Shown: in pieces, positions 11,090 through 22,579 of the stretch | How the letters are laid out: every line of letters begins with the position of its first letter | Position numbering within the stretch: the stretch's first letter is position 1 | NCBI GenBank assembly: GCA_013350335.1 | Contig: CM023538.1 | Span: forward strand, 48,106,201-48,170,200 | Reading direction: 5' to 3' | DNA length: 64,000 nt | DNA from: Chimonanthus salicifolius | Taxonomy: Eukaryota; Streptophyta; Magnoliopsida; Laurales; Calycanthaceae | Made by a program: the position numbers and the translations under genes | Notes under the pieces: model-generated | Database searches by the model: none | Told to the model about the DNA's origin: nothing | Seen by the model: only the letters and a program-made list of their open reading frames with translations

Positions 11090-13240
11090 ATGTCGAATCC
11101 CAACTTTCTTGTCAATCTACACCTCCAACAAAATGGTGTAGCTAAACGAAAAAACTGACACCTTCTTGAGGTAGCCTGGTCTCTTCTCTTTACCATACAT
11201 GTCCCACCGTCATATTGGCCTGAAGCTGTCTTCTCTTAATCTCGTGTTACCTCATTAAAAGAATGCCATCTCGTGTGCTGCTAGACAAGTCTCCTATTGA
11301 GATTTTATCCCTATATAAAACCATCCCAATTCTTCCTTTACATGTTTAGGGTGTGTATGTTTTGTTCACCAATTTTTTGGCGATAATCTCTCCTCACGTT
11401 TTGCGATGTGTTTTATTCACTCTTTCATGAAGGTTACAAGTGTATTGATCCTCTCACTGGCAGACACTATGTGTCCATGGATATCACATTTTTTGAGAAG
11501 GTCCCATATTTTTCAACACCATCTATTTCTTCCCCCTCTCTTGTTCTCCCTCTTCTTCCTGCAGATACCAGCCCTTCCAGTACTGCCAAGCCACTCCGGT
11601 GTATCAACATAGGCAGCCTTGGCCTCCACCTGTAACAGCACCCCTCATCTGCCCCTGGTCCAAATCTATCTACCACTGCTGAGCCTGATCTTCCGCTTGC
11701 CATTCGGAAAGGGAAGCGTACTTGTACCAATCATCCCCTTGTTCTTTTTGTGTCATATCACGCTGTTTCTCCTTCCTATCACAATTTTCTTACAGCTCTG
11801 GACAACGTTAAGATTCCAAGAGGATTGACACTGCCCTTCGGGATCCCTTTTGAAAAGCAGCCATGGATGAGGAATTAGCTGCACTTGACAAAAATCATAC
11901 TTGGGATATGGTTCCTCTTCGTCCAGGAAAAGCTCTAGTTAGTTACAAATGGGTATTCACCTTGAAGCATAACCCATATGGATCCATTTCCAGGTATAAG
12001 GCTCGTCTAGTTACCAAATGCTTCACACAAACTTATGGGGTGGACTATGAGGAAACCTTCTCCCCTGTGGCCAAGATTACCTCTGTTCGGATCTTAATTT
12101 TCATTGCCACCACTCACGACTGGCCACTTCATCAGTTAGATGTGAAGAATGCCTTCCTTCATGATTTTCTCCAAGATGAAATATATATATTCCCCCACCA
12201 AGGTTTTGTTAATCAGGGGGAGCTTCACTTTGTCTGAGACTCATAAAAGCTCTCTATGACCTCAAATAGTGCCCACGAGCCTAATTTGAGAAGTTCAGTA
12301 GTGCTTTGTTGCCTCATGGTTTTTCCATATGTCAGATGGATCACTCAGTCTTTATCTACCGTCTTCACTCTGTGGTCATGATTCTAGTAATCTATGTTGA
12401 TGACATTGTTGTCACAAGTAATGATGTTACAACCATTTCTACATTCAAATAGTATCTTTGACGCACGTTTGATATTAAAGATCTGGGGTCATTGCGTTAC
12501 TTTCTTAGTATTGAAGTAGCTCGTTCTTTTCGTGGACTCTATTTATCTCAGTGGAAGTATGCTCTTGATCTTCTACATGATGCCAGATATTCTGAATGCA
12601 AACCTACTTACACTCCACTAGTTGTCAACACGAAGTTATCAGCTTCAGACGGGACTCCTCTTGATACTCTTGCATTTTATCAGAAGTTTGTAGGGAAACT
12701 GATTTGTCTCACTATCACCCAACCAGATTTATCATATGCAGTTGGTGTGGTTAGTCAGTTCATGCAACCTCTAAGAGATACCCATATTCATGTTGTCTTC
12801 ATTTCCTTCACTATCTTAAAGCTCATCTAGGCAGGGGATTGTTATTTGCACGGAAGTCTTCCCTCTCAGTTCGTGGTTATTCTGACACAGATTGGGTCGG
12901 CTCTCTTGATGACCGCTGCTCCACAACTGGTTATTACGTCTTCTTGGGCTCTCATTTAGTTTGATGGAGTAGTAAGAAGCAGTCTGTTGTTGCTCGCTCT
13001 AGTGCTGAGGTAGAGTATCGTGCGATGGCTAATACTACGACTGAGTTACTTTGGATCCATCAGTTTCTTATAGAGTTGGGTTTTGCTCCCGTTGATCCAC
13101 TTATTATGTTCTGTGACAATCATGCAGCCATCAACATCGCCTCCAATCCGGTCTTTCATGAGAGGACCAAACACATTGAAGTTGATTGTCACTTCTTTCG
13201 ATAATATATTTCTGAAGGTCGACTTGTCACTCCTTATGAA
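11090..13240 (+). pseudogene. Copia pol (end of integrase, RT, RNase H), frame-broken
   Basis: After the gap comes the end of integrase (QNGVAKRKN, YWPEAVFS), then the GYKCIDPLTGRHYVS region near 11440. RT begins at 11863 (WVFTLKHNPYGSISRYKARL, ETFSPVAK, HQLDVKNAFLHDFL), breaks at 12235, and resumes with YVDDIVVTSN (about 12395) and LGSLRYFLSIEVARS. RNase H follows from about 12880 ([35 protein letters not shown]). Stops replace sense codons at several points. This pol differs in sequence from the fragment at 1-1867, so it belongs to another copia lineage. The end of RNase H is interrupted by a GATACG-rich insert. Confidence 0.85.
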
Positions 13241-13241
13241 G

Positions 13242-13434
13242 CACAGATACGACTAAACCCTTCGAGTATCGGTGTCGGGTGAGTATCCGACACGGATACG
13301 GCTCGGATAGGTGTTGGATACACACCCAATTAATTTAAATATTTTTCAAATACGGATATGCCACCGATACGCCTCGATACGCGTAGTGGTGTGAGGATAC
13401 GACATGCGACACGATGGGATACGTCCTCAACATC
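13242..13434. repeat. GATACG-rich insert in RNase H
   Basis: About 190 bases rich in GATACG, CGTATC and CCGACAC with short hairpins (GTGTCGG/CCGACAC). It replaces the last part of RNase H: before it the frame reads EGRLVTPYEAQ, after it PRHQLTSVVGRLSLLDIF. The residues normally linking these are missing. Confidence 0.7.
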
Positions 13435-13514
13435 ATCTGTTCCTCGACATCAACTCACTTCAGTTGTTGGCAGGCTGAGTTTGTTAGACATCTTCGAGCC
13501 AGCTTGAGGGAGAG
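13435..13514 (+). pseudogene. C-terminal tail of copia pol and polypurine tract
   Basis: RLSLLDIFEPA followed by a stop and the purine-rich GAGGGAGAG, directly before TGTTGTCGG. This is the usual end of a copia element. Confidence 0.75.
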
Positions 13515-13771
13515 TGTTGTCGGATCCAATACAGGATAATTGACACGACTAATCTTATTTTTTAAAGTCAACTGCGTGGTTGTATGATTTAATGTAGATA
13601 AGCATCCCTTTTATTGTATTTCCTTTTTTGTCACCTAAATTGGCTCTCTTTTTTCTATTTATTCATTTATCATCTAAGAAGAAAGCACATAAATACTATA
13701 CTGAGAGAAATAATTTTTCTCCAATATTCTTCTCTTTTCTTTTCTCCTTTATTCTATTATTATTTTCTACA
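13515..13771 (+). repeat. Probable copia 3' LTR
   Basis: It begins TGTTGTCGGATCC right after a polypurine tract, has a CATAAATA box near 13690 and ends TTTTCTACA. I see no similarity to the 5' LTR at 9326-9568, so the two halves around the gap may come from different elements. No target duplication found. Confidence 0.6.
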
Positions 13772-13830
13772 AACTCTCCCATGACCTCAATCTACACCAA
13801 ACTTTGCCAAGAAGTCTGCTATTCCACTAG
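13772..13830 (-). pseudogene. C-terminal end of an antisense RNase H domain, split by a LINE
   Basis: On the minus strand SGIADFLAKFGVD then stop. It continues the RNase H frame that ends at 14655, before the LINE inserted. Confidence 0.75.
13809..13830. repeat. LINE target site duplication, left
   Basis: 22 bases (starting aagaagtctgctattcc) matching 14634-14655 with three transitions. Confidence 0.8.
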
Positions 13831-14633
13831 TAGCTTCTTTATATCATTTTTTCCTACCCGATCAGAACATATAATGAGGATTGCCTTGTGTGGTAGCCCG
13901 ATTCGACTGGTATCTTCTCTGTCAAGTATTTCTTCAAGAGGAATAATCAGTCGGCTCTTACTGCTATCATCAATCCTGGTATCTGGTCCTTTAAAGCTTC
14001 GCCTCGGGCTATTTGTTTTTTTTTGGGCTGCTGGTTTGGGAAAATTCTGACCCAAGACAACCTGCAGAAAAGAGGAAGAACCATTGTTAGTGCTTTCCCT
14101 TTTTGTTTCAAGCTTCGGAAGAATTGAATCACCTTTTGATTCATTCCCCTTTCTCCTATGAGGTTTGGAATTCTGTACTGGTTAAATTTGGTGTGCTTTG
14201 AGTTATGCCTTCTACGGTGGCTGAGCTATCTTATGCTTGAGACATTGCTTCGGGTTCTCCAAAATACTCTTTGCTATGGCGCTTGGCTCTTTTTGTCATA
14301 GTGTGGAATTTATGGTGGAAACGTAACAATACAATCTTTAAGAATTGTGCTGAGTCGTCTGAAGCCGTTTCTGGCCATGTGCTCGCAAAGTGTGCCTCTG
14401 GGCTTCCTCTCTTCTAAAATTCAGGAATATCGCTATGGGTGACATCCTGCGTGCATGGAGAGAATGTATTGGCATCGTATAGTTTCTCTTTTTTTGTGTT
14501 GTTTCCTGCTTTGGGGGTTTCATGGATGTAGTGGGGTTGCGGGTAACTTGTTTTCTCTTGCCCTTTGTTTATTTTTGTTTTTGTATTTGCACCTCTGTTA
14601 CCTCTTTTTTAATTAATATATAATCATTCAAAA
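13831..14633 (+). mobile_element. 5'-truncated plant L1-type LINE
   Basis: The plus strand carries the C-terminal zf-RVT region of plant LINE ORF2: AICFFFWAAGLGKILTQDNL then QKRGRTIVSAFPLC, and further on WRLALFVIVWNLWWKRNNTI, followed by a 3' UTR. It contains stops (for example after FKLRKN). The body is flanked by 22-base target duplications (13809-13830 and 14634-14655). It is inserted into an RNase H domain read on the opposite strand. The tail is weakly A-rich rather than a long poly(A). Confidence 0.85.
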
Positions 14634-14750
14634 AAGAAGTCTGTTACTCCATTAGCTGATCTTTGAACATGCTCAGAGGTGATGTCCCTATCCAAACACA
14701 ATGCACGAATCTCCTTGACCATTCTGACCAATTTCCAAGGAGGTCTTTTG
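14634..14750 (-). pseudogene. RNase H (RVT_3-like) fragment, N-terminal side of the LINE insertion
   Basis: Minus-strand reading PPWKLVRMVKEIRALCLDRD, then SEHVQRSANGVTDF, matches the end of the RNase H domain of plant LINE-type or RNase H-like proteins (HVxRxANxxADxLA). Bases 14634-14655 are the right target duplication of the LINE. The remainder upstream has been replaced by gypsy sequence at about 14750. Confidence 0.8.
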
Positions 14751-14752
14751 AT

Positions 14753-14854
14753 GTGGCACAGGAAAGGCATAGGATGCAACCTATGATGGGGCCATTCTCT
14801 CCAAGTGCAAACCTTCCAAACTCGAGGAGGAGTTTCTTTCAGGAGGGAGGAGGA
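14753..14854 (+). repeat. Gypsy 3' internal end and polypurine tract, copy 1
   Basis: It matches 19386-19491 over about 105 bases (CATTCTCTCCAAGTGCAAAC and CAGGAGGGAGG among others). In both places a TG-started LTR follows the purine-rich AGGAGGGAGGA. Confidence 0.75.
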
Positions 14855-15805
14855 TGCAGACATCACACATCAAGGTGCAATTAGTGGAGAAAATTGCTTC
14901 ATGTTTTATCATGGCAAAGGTGGGCCCAAACTATCTGATTTTGGCTCCAAAATAACTAGTGCATATGGACCCCACCCATGGCATCGGGAACCATTTGAAA
15001 GCACAATGGACCCCACTTGGATGGTTGCATGCTCAAAACCCTAGCAACAAAGTGGACATATGAATGTACTCACATGGTGGTGCATATCTCTTGAATTCCT
15101 CCTCAATGGTTCATCTCCCTTGGTGCATGGATCTCTCTATTCCAAGCATGCATGAAGATCCTTTAAAGAATACAAGTCTCTCTCCTTTCCTAACATGCAT
15201 GAAGAAGCCTAGGTACATGGATAACTAGAGTTTTGCGGAGTCTTAGATCTTAGGTGTCTTTTTCTTATTGGATGTAATTTCACTTTTCTCATTGATTATT
15301 TAAGATGACATTGATAGCGTGGACTTGGGATTCCAAATGCCTCCACTCCTAGTTTCCCACGCCAACTATGGTTGGTTTTGGGATTAGGATTGGTTTACCT
15401 AGGGTTAGTCACTACTCCTAGGCCTATAAAAGGTGGCCATGGGAATCCTTGTAGTCATCGAATTTTGGCTTTGTTTTATGAAGTTTTGAATTGAAATTGA
15501 GAGGAGTCTCAATTTTGGAATAAGTTTCAAGTAAGTTTCTCAATTGAGTTCTTAGTTTCTTTGCTTATTTGAGTTAAATTGTTGTTTGCTTTTCCATTTA
15601 AAGTTCATCACTTAATTAAGGTTAAATTATTCAATTGGAATTGCATCTTCTTTTCAATTGAAGTCGTGTAAACCAAAAACTAGTATCACCAAAGATTGCT
15701 TCTAGTGACGTCTTTGGTTTGGATTCACTTTGAATGGAAGTTCGTTTGGTCCTTTAAATTCATTGAAGACCGAGAAAGGTTTTTACACTAGTTTAGCCTC
15801 CATCA
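14855..15805 (+). repeat. Ty3/gypsy-type LTR
   Basis: It starts TGCAGACATCACA after a polypurine tract. A TATA box (CCTATAAAAGG) lies at about 15424. It ends about CATCA before a degenerate primer site (TTGGTATTACTG; the usual form is TTGGTATCAGAGC). The length of about 950 bases is normal for a plant gypsy LTR. It serves as the 3' LTR of the fragment to its left and the 5' LTR of the internal region to its right. Confidence 0.65.
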
Positions 15806-16434
15806 GTTGGTATTACTGTATTAAAGCTTTTTTTCCTAATACACCCATTTTCGGCACACCTTGCTTTCATTTGCATTCTACTTTTGTGTTTGGAGACGAT
15901 GTTATTTTTGTAGCAAGGTACCTCACCTTTTTGGGAGAGCGATGCCATGTACGTCGAATGTCAATGGCGGGAGGTTACACTAGACGCAACCAATGAGGCA
16001 GAAATGATGATGAATACCAATCCAATTCAGTTTGTCAGACCCAACATGCAACAGGTGACAACCGGGATAGGTCCTTGAGGGACCAAGTGCATGTGGAGCT
16101 GCGTGAGATGCGAGAAATTATCGCCAATGTCACTAGAAAGTTGTCCATGTTGCGGACAAACATGCAATGAAGAGGTCCAGATTTTCAGCACCCACGCCTT
16201 CTAATCTACCTAGGACCTCCTGAGCAACATTTCCTAGATCTTCGGTGGAAGATGATGCTAGCAGACTGTTCTACCAACGGCCTACACATGGTGAAAGAAG
16301 GCTAGAAAAAAAGACATCACGGTGATAATGAATCCTTCGTCGTCAAGCTTAGATTTCCCGACTACTCCAGAAATGCATACAAGAAGGCAGTTCAGTTCAA
16401 GAGGCTTGAGGATAGAGAGATAAAGCCAACCCAC
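15806..16434 (+). pseudogene. Gypsy leader and gag start (broken)
   Basis: Reading frames with frequent stops show a gag-like linker (LRDQVHVELREMREIIANVT) and KKAVQFKRLEDREIKPTH near 16390. The domain match is weak; the assignment rests on position between an LTR and a gag zinc knuckle. Interrupted at 16434 by the next element. Confidence 0.5.
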
Positions 16435-18655
16435 TGATGAGTGCAAAATAAATATATATTTTACTCCTAAATTTATAATTGTTAGTATCTCATTTGATTT
16501 AATTTTATCTAATTAGTATAATTTTGTGTTTTGTAGGTTTAAAAGTGAAATGAAAGAAAGTGTGTTTAAATGAAGAACTTTGACCCATTTTAAATGATGT
16601 TGGATATTTGAAGCCTGCAACACTGAACCCACTTGCTGATATTAAAGAGGTGGCACTTGGAAAGTGAAGATGAATAGATTGGTTGATCGGTGTAGCAGCC
16701 AAACAACAGAAGAAAACATCTGCAACAATTTTAATCTCAAGATAGAGGAAACTGATAACAGAAGCCCCAAGCTGCAACCATTGAAAGCCAAGAGAGGAAA
16801 GGAGTAGTTGCAGCAAACATAACAAGAATCAAAGAAAAACTGAAACAAAAGTACAACAGAGGCGGTGAAGAGATTAGTTGAGAAATCAGCCAACACTTCA
16901 AGTTGTACAAAGCCAAAGATCCAAACAGCAGCCAAGCAAATAAAAAGAAAATAAAAGAACCTGTTTGCAGAATAACAGCGGTGACTAAACAGTTCTTTTG
17001 GGCTGCACCGATTGAGAAAAAATAGCACAAGCAGCAGCCAGAGAGATGATGGGTATGTGAAAAGTTTTAGAAAGCTTTAGGCAAGAGGGTGTTGGCCAAT
17101 TGAAGTAGAGAGGAAGAAGCTCAAGAAAGAGAGGATGGCCTTATGAATAAAAAAATAAAAGAGAAAAAGACCTTGAAGCAGAGCGGAACATTGTTCAAGC
17201 AACAATTTGCAAAGGAAGATATTGCAGATCTTGTGGGCCAATGCAACTAGCAGCAAGATAGAAGATAGAACAGAGAAAATCAGCAGGAAGAAAGAAAGAA
17301 AAAATCAAGAAATAAAACTGGCAAGCAGCCGGATAACAGAGGAAGAAATCAGACTAAGACAACAGCAATTACCGTCAAAGGCAGAGGAATTTTCGAGTAA
17401 GGATGAGAAAGGGAAAGTTACCTTGTACAGAGAGGAGGAGAAGTCAGTCATACAGCAAAATAAAGAAAGGGAGTGTTGGCCGAATACAGGAAGAATAGAG
17501 AAAGAAGTTGCCGTGTGTAAGATACTCGGCTGGAATTGAGAATGGGCCCCACTTGCACTTGCTTAAATTTCCACCCTCCAAACCTCTATAAATTGGAGCC
17601 CTTGCCATCAGTGAAGTTCGAACTTGGCTGAGATTTTTAGAGTGCATAGAAGAGAAAGAAAGATAAGAAGTGGCTAAGGAAAATTCGACTCTAAAGGATT
17701 TTTAGGTTGGTATTTTTTGTAATTTTCCTAGTTATTTTTCTTGTATTTTATTCTTTTAAATTCCATTGATTTGTAATTCAATTTCGTATTTTAATGATAA
17801 AATAAGGGTGTGCTGAAATATTAGTTTATGGTTTTCCAATTATTTAATTCATGTATTATGATGGTTTGATTTTATTTTAATTCTTTTTCATAAAATACAT
17901 GTTGGATTTAATTTTAGATTTTTCAAATTAGATGCACTGAAATATTTAGGTTAAATAGACTTCATTCTCTGATCTAAGGCTCTTGTTTTCAAGAGTGCAC
18001 TGAAATATTTAGGTTTGGAGAGAAAGTTTAAATACTCTTTAATCTAAGGTTTACTTTCATAAATTCTTGATTATTGACTTCATGGCTTTTATATTTGGAA
18101 TTTTAATCGATGAAAAATTTGAATGGAAGGTTAGTAATTTACGTGAGCTCCATAGGCTAGGCCTTTGTTTTATTTTTAAAATATGGAAAATAATGCCTCC
18201 TTGATTCTTTGAGCCAGTTCCACTGTAAATATGTACAGAGGTAGTTTAGGTATCTTTAATTTTATTTTTGTTTATAAATCTAAAAACTCTTGAAATTGAT
18301 GAACTAGGTTGGAAATAATTTAATTGCATCTTAATTTTGTATTTTAAATTAGATTAAGATTGTTTATATTTTTATATTAATGCCACCATCTTCATTAAAA
18401 TTAGTTAAATTGCTAGATTTTATGTTTAAATCTTGAATATTTTTAAATTGAGATTAAAACTCATAAATTAGATAAATTATTTCGTATTTATGATTTATCT
18501 CCATATTTTCCAAAGTTCTTAAAATACGTAATTGAATGGTGTATTTTCATGGATATATTTTCCTAAGTTCCGATGGGTTCGACCTCGCACTTAATCACTA
18601 TACTATCTACATGGTTCGTGCGCTTGTGAGTTATAAATTTAAAATTTGCACAACA
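16435..18655 (+). mobile_element. 2.2-kb solo LTR with 5-base target duplication
   Basis: It starts TGATGAGTGCAAAATAAA and ends AATTTGCACAACA, and is flanked on both sides by CCCAC (16430-16434 and 18656-18660). A promoter-like CTATAAATTGG lies near 17586 inside. No primer site, gag or pol was seen, so I read it as a solo LTR of a large-LTR family; a non-autonomous element without coding sequence is the alternative. The hydrophobic minus-strand frames at 16640-17030 are not supported as genes. Confidence 0.82.
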
Positions 18656-19385
18656 CCCACCGACTAGTAGCAGGACTAATCCCAGCAGACCCACCACAGA
18701 TCAGGTTACATCTTCTAGTATACTGTTAAGACTGAGTAGTAAGCTAGAATGCTTCAATAGTAATGGGTTAGGGTAACTTTCGAGTGTCCAAACAAAGTAG
18801 TGTGCTTAACCAAGGAGGACAATGGGCTATCATATGACAGACAACCCAGTGACACAAATGCCGTCGATGATGGAGATTCTAGTGATAACATGATGCTTCA
18901 ACACTCCCTTATTGCACCAAAGGGAGCTATACAAGTTGAGTTTGTTCCAGACAATGTTCACTCCGTGAAGACAGCAGACGAGTAGTCAGGGAGGAATTTT
19001 GAACCTCGGGAAGAGAAATGGCAGCAGGAAGGTGTTGTGGACATCCTTTCTACACCAGGCAAGGAGCGATCTGTATAGATCCGTACATTGGGAGCGATAG
19101 ATGAAAGGCATCTTGTAGACTCAGACAACAGTATTTGACCTTATGTAGATCCAGTTTGGGAAAACTATTTGAACCAATTCTCTACACCCAATATTTCCTC
19201 ATTTGCTGTGGGCAACACATTAAAAAGAATCACAACATGTAATACACCACCTAGGGCAATGCATATAGGGCATGATTTTCAACAAGTTCAAAGGAAACAA
19301 TGGCGGCCTTTGAGAGTTTGGTTCTCCCCAATATCTGACATTCTTAACTCGAAGATGAGCTTTTTACAAACGGAGGAGAATGATG
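18656..19385 (+). pseudogene. Gypsy gag continuation with decayed zinc knuckle
   Basis: Just after the solo LTR a Ser/Thr/Pro linker (TSSRTNPSRPTTDQVTSSS) is readable, as in gypsy gag. A decayed CCHC region follows near 18750-18830 (CFNSNGLG, then CPNK-like and VCLTKEDNG). Protease, RT and integrase are absent: the next recognisable sequence is the 3' end at 19386. Confidence 0.6.
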
Positions 19386-19515
19386 CAGCGGCACAGGACA
19401 GGCATAGGAAGTAACCTATGACACGGCCGTTCTCTCCAAGTGCAAACCTCCCAAACTTGAGGACGAGTTTCTCTCAGGAGGGAGGATATGATGTGGACAT
19501 CACATGCATAGTTTG
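19386..19515 (+). repeat. Gypsy 3' internal end and truncated 3' LTR
   Basis: Copy of 14753-14854 followed by only about 20 bases of LTR (TGTGGACATCACA from 19492) before similarity stops. Confidence 0.7.
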
Positions 19516-20657
19516 GCAAATCCAGTTACTAGGTTGAGCCGACTAGGTGACCCTGCAAATTAGTTCATTAAATTTAAATATGTATTCATAGATTATACAT
19601 TCATAATTAATGATCAAAATAAATTCCATATGCCTTGAGTAACATGAAAATACACCCCCAAGGATTAGGTAAGATATCAAATACATCATAATGATCGTCG
19701 TCATCATTTTAAATTTTAAATTTCAAATTTCAACTAACTTGCAAAATAGAAGCCAAAGTTATTCATTTCAATCTACAATCAAGTATTGATTTCTAAGTTC
19801 AAACACATATTATCCATTACCATAAACACGTTATCTGTGAAGACGTAAAGCCACACTTGAATGCTCATAAACCAACAGCATTAACTTCTGTCAGCAATTT
19901 GTTGGGAACACTCCTTGGAAAAAGTCACAAAGTTCACCAAGTTTAGTTGATCAGCTTCAACGAGACTAGATCCGGTGAGTTGTACCCAATTCAGTCACAT
20001 AGTACATGATCAGGTTCATTCAACTTCAGCAGGCTTCAGCATTTCATTTTTCATATTCTTCCCTTCCACACACACACCTTCCATGGTTGTGCATGTATTT
20101 TTTCATCATGTACTGCATGCATGCTTGTACATGTCATTCTTCCATTCTGCATTTCTTTATTACCATAGGGCTTTTCATGATTTTTATTTTGCATTTCTTT
20201 GATTTAGATTGCCAATCTATGTTATTTGTGCGAGGCAGGAAGGTGATTTTGGGATGACACATAATATAGACAGAGGGTCATCTACTTTCAACGTTGCAAT
20301 TGCTCCTTTTTCTCTCTCCACAATGGGAGATGATACTGATGATGTCCCTAGAGAGAGGCCTCATGGCAACTGATTCCACGCATATTTGAAAGTCGATGGC
20401 AAGAGGGATACGTCTTCACTGTGAGAAAGAAAAGCAGGCAAGTTCGTTTCTTTCACTTTCAGGCAATCTTCCCAAGTGTTGAAGCTTTTTCTTTTAGTTT
20501 TGCAGGAGTAGGATACTGTTCCCATCAAATTTATATGTTACATATATAATCAGGGTCCTGTGCAATTTTTTTGTGTGGAATTTGATTAAATGATTTTTCC
20601 TTTTACATGCAATCATATATATGGGCCAAAGTGAAGTTCATGTTATGTACTTTATAG

Positions 20658-20690
20658 AAGAGAGGGAGAGGGAGAGGGAGAGGGAGAGGG
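20658..20690. repeat. (GGGAGA)n microsatellite
   Basis: About five and a half perfect hexamer units. Confidence 0.95.
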
Positions 20691-21235
20691 ACTAATCACC
20701 TTTTGAGTGTGTAACAGAGTCCCACATGTCTACTTGCAGGTACCCTTTTCTCTACTTGGATTGACTGCCTCTTTCAACAGTCGAAATGTGCCAGATACAC
20801 TAACCATTTGATATTAATCACTAAATGGTGGCCCATTTTCGTACAACATTTCATTTTCCAAGCCAAAGCTGAAATGGTTAGAATAAAGTGGTTGCATGTG
20901 ACCCCTTTTAGATTTACCATGTAATGAGAAATGGTTTCCATTCAAATCGATCCACTTGACAATTGAAACCCTCATAGGTTTAAGTAGTCTCAATTCTCAA
21001 CCATCGAATGCTTTACAGTTGTGATCAGGTGATTTGGATATGCAGATTGGAGTGGTTTTTATTTTTATCGGTTATTAGTATTGAGTGAAAAAAGTTGACC
21101 ACAAATAAATTGGGTTGGACAATAGCTTTGATGTGAGCTTGGCCAGGTGCATTAGGCAACTTTTGAGATCAATCGTGAGGAACGATCTGAGTATGGATGG
21201 TCCCAAGAAAGAAATGATAGAATATTATTGTTTTA

Positions 21236-21330
21236 TGCTATCATCAGATATCTAGGATCGAGTTATCGACCGATACATATCAAGCTTAGGGTTGTTGATA
21301 TGTATCGAATCAATCCTACGATCACTTTAT
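21236..21330. repeat. Inverted repeat CGATACATATCAA / TTGATATGTATCG
   Basis: Perfect 13-base arms around 21269-21314 with a short loop. Outer bases (AGGAT/ATCCT) pair in part. Base composition resembles the GATAC-type tracts at 13242 and 26100. Confidence 0.7.
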
Positions 21331-22579
21331 CTTTTGTTTGGTCGATGGTGGTTTTTTTATTTAAAGAAACATTTGGACCAATTTTTTAGTTTTCTTATTT
21401 TTTTTCATATTTAAAAAGGTTTAAAAAGAAGTTATTCAAATTTTGAGTTTTTTTAGTTATTTTTCTTTTTTTTTTGAATTTCGGCTCTAAGATAATTTCA
21501 AATTTTAAGTTTTTTATGAAAATAATTTAATGAAACAATATTTAATGCTTATAGAATTCAATGGAGATGTATTAATGTCATTCAATAGTTTGTAAGGTGT
21601 GTGATTTTCTAAGAATTTCTAAAAACTTGATTTAAGATAATTTTCATTTTTGAGTTTTTATGAAAAGCAATGAATGAAATTGTATACAAATGTTTTGATT
21701 CATATAGTTTTTGGAGTGTTTGTCTAATTTTTCTAATATTCAGTTATTTTTATGGAACTCAAAAAAATTTATAATGAAAATGCATGTTACTAGGGGATAT
21801 TTGAGAACATGAATTTTATATTTGGTGTTTTTATAATCTCATACTTTATAAAAATTTAGATATTTTTCAAAGTTTTAAGATATTTTAAAAATACTTTATT
21901 AGCATTAAAAATTTGACTCTAAAAGCTTTAAAACTCCTTATTTTAAAAGGAATATTTTGACCATAGATTTTTCATTTTTTTCTATTTTTTATTATTTTTT
22001 AATATTTTTCCAAAACAAAAAAAAAAAATACAGAAAAGAGAGGTGTCATCAATATGATATGTCCCTATGAACTTATAATCACTGTTATAAACATCATCCA
22101 AGTTTCTTGTTCCAGGAAGCACAAGCACTAAACCCTGTTACTTCACAAACTAAGGAAATTTCCATATTGGGTAGCTTTATAAATGAAATCGGCCAAATGA
22201 AGATAACATTTTCACTCTTTCATGCTGTTTTAAAGTTAGGAATGCCAAACGAGCCAATCTGGTCTTGTATTTGCACTCCCTGATTAAAATATTTTGATGG
22301 GTAATTCATTTGATCTAAGGTTTAAAAATTAAAGTAAAGATCATGAATTTGGCTCTAGACTAACCTGATACGCCTTTACTATTAAAAAAGGATCAGTCTA
22401 TTAGATGAGACCAAAAGTTACTTGAAAAGAAGCAAATGGCAAAGAAGTATTGTATTACATGCAAATAAAATTTTGGATCGGGCTTCGAATTCGGATTTAA
22501 ATACTTGTTTGTTTGTTTATGTAGATTTAGATTTAATCATATCTAAATCCGATAACTAATTAACCCAAATGACAAGTGA

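Larger units (their letters stand above)
19516..22560. other. Unassigned AT-rich region
   Basis: No gene or element recognised. It holds a GGGAGA-type microsatellite at 20658-20690 and a hairpin-prone tract at 21236-21330. Short frames such as 19975-20257 look like chance. Confidence 0.6.

Noticed and set aside
9326..13771. One intact copia element from 5' LTR to 3' LTR
   Set aside because: The LTRs do not match, no target duplication is seen and the interior has a gap of unknown size.
16642..17030. Minus-strand hydrophobic frames that could be a membrane protein
   Set aside because: They lie inside a solo LTR with exact target duplications, and overlap in two frames. Hydrophobicity follows from AAG/AAC-rich sense DNA.
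20006..20257. 83-codon frame with many aromatic residues
   Set aside because: Overlapping frames, low-complexity TTC/CAT-rich DNA and no recognisable family.
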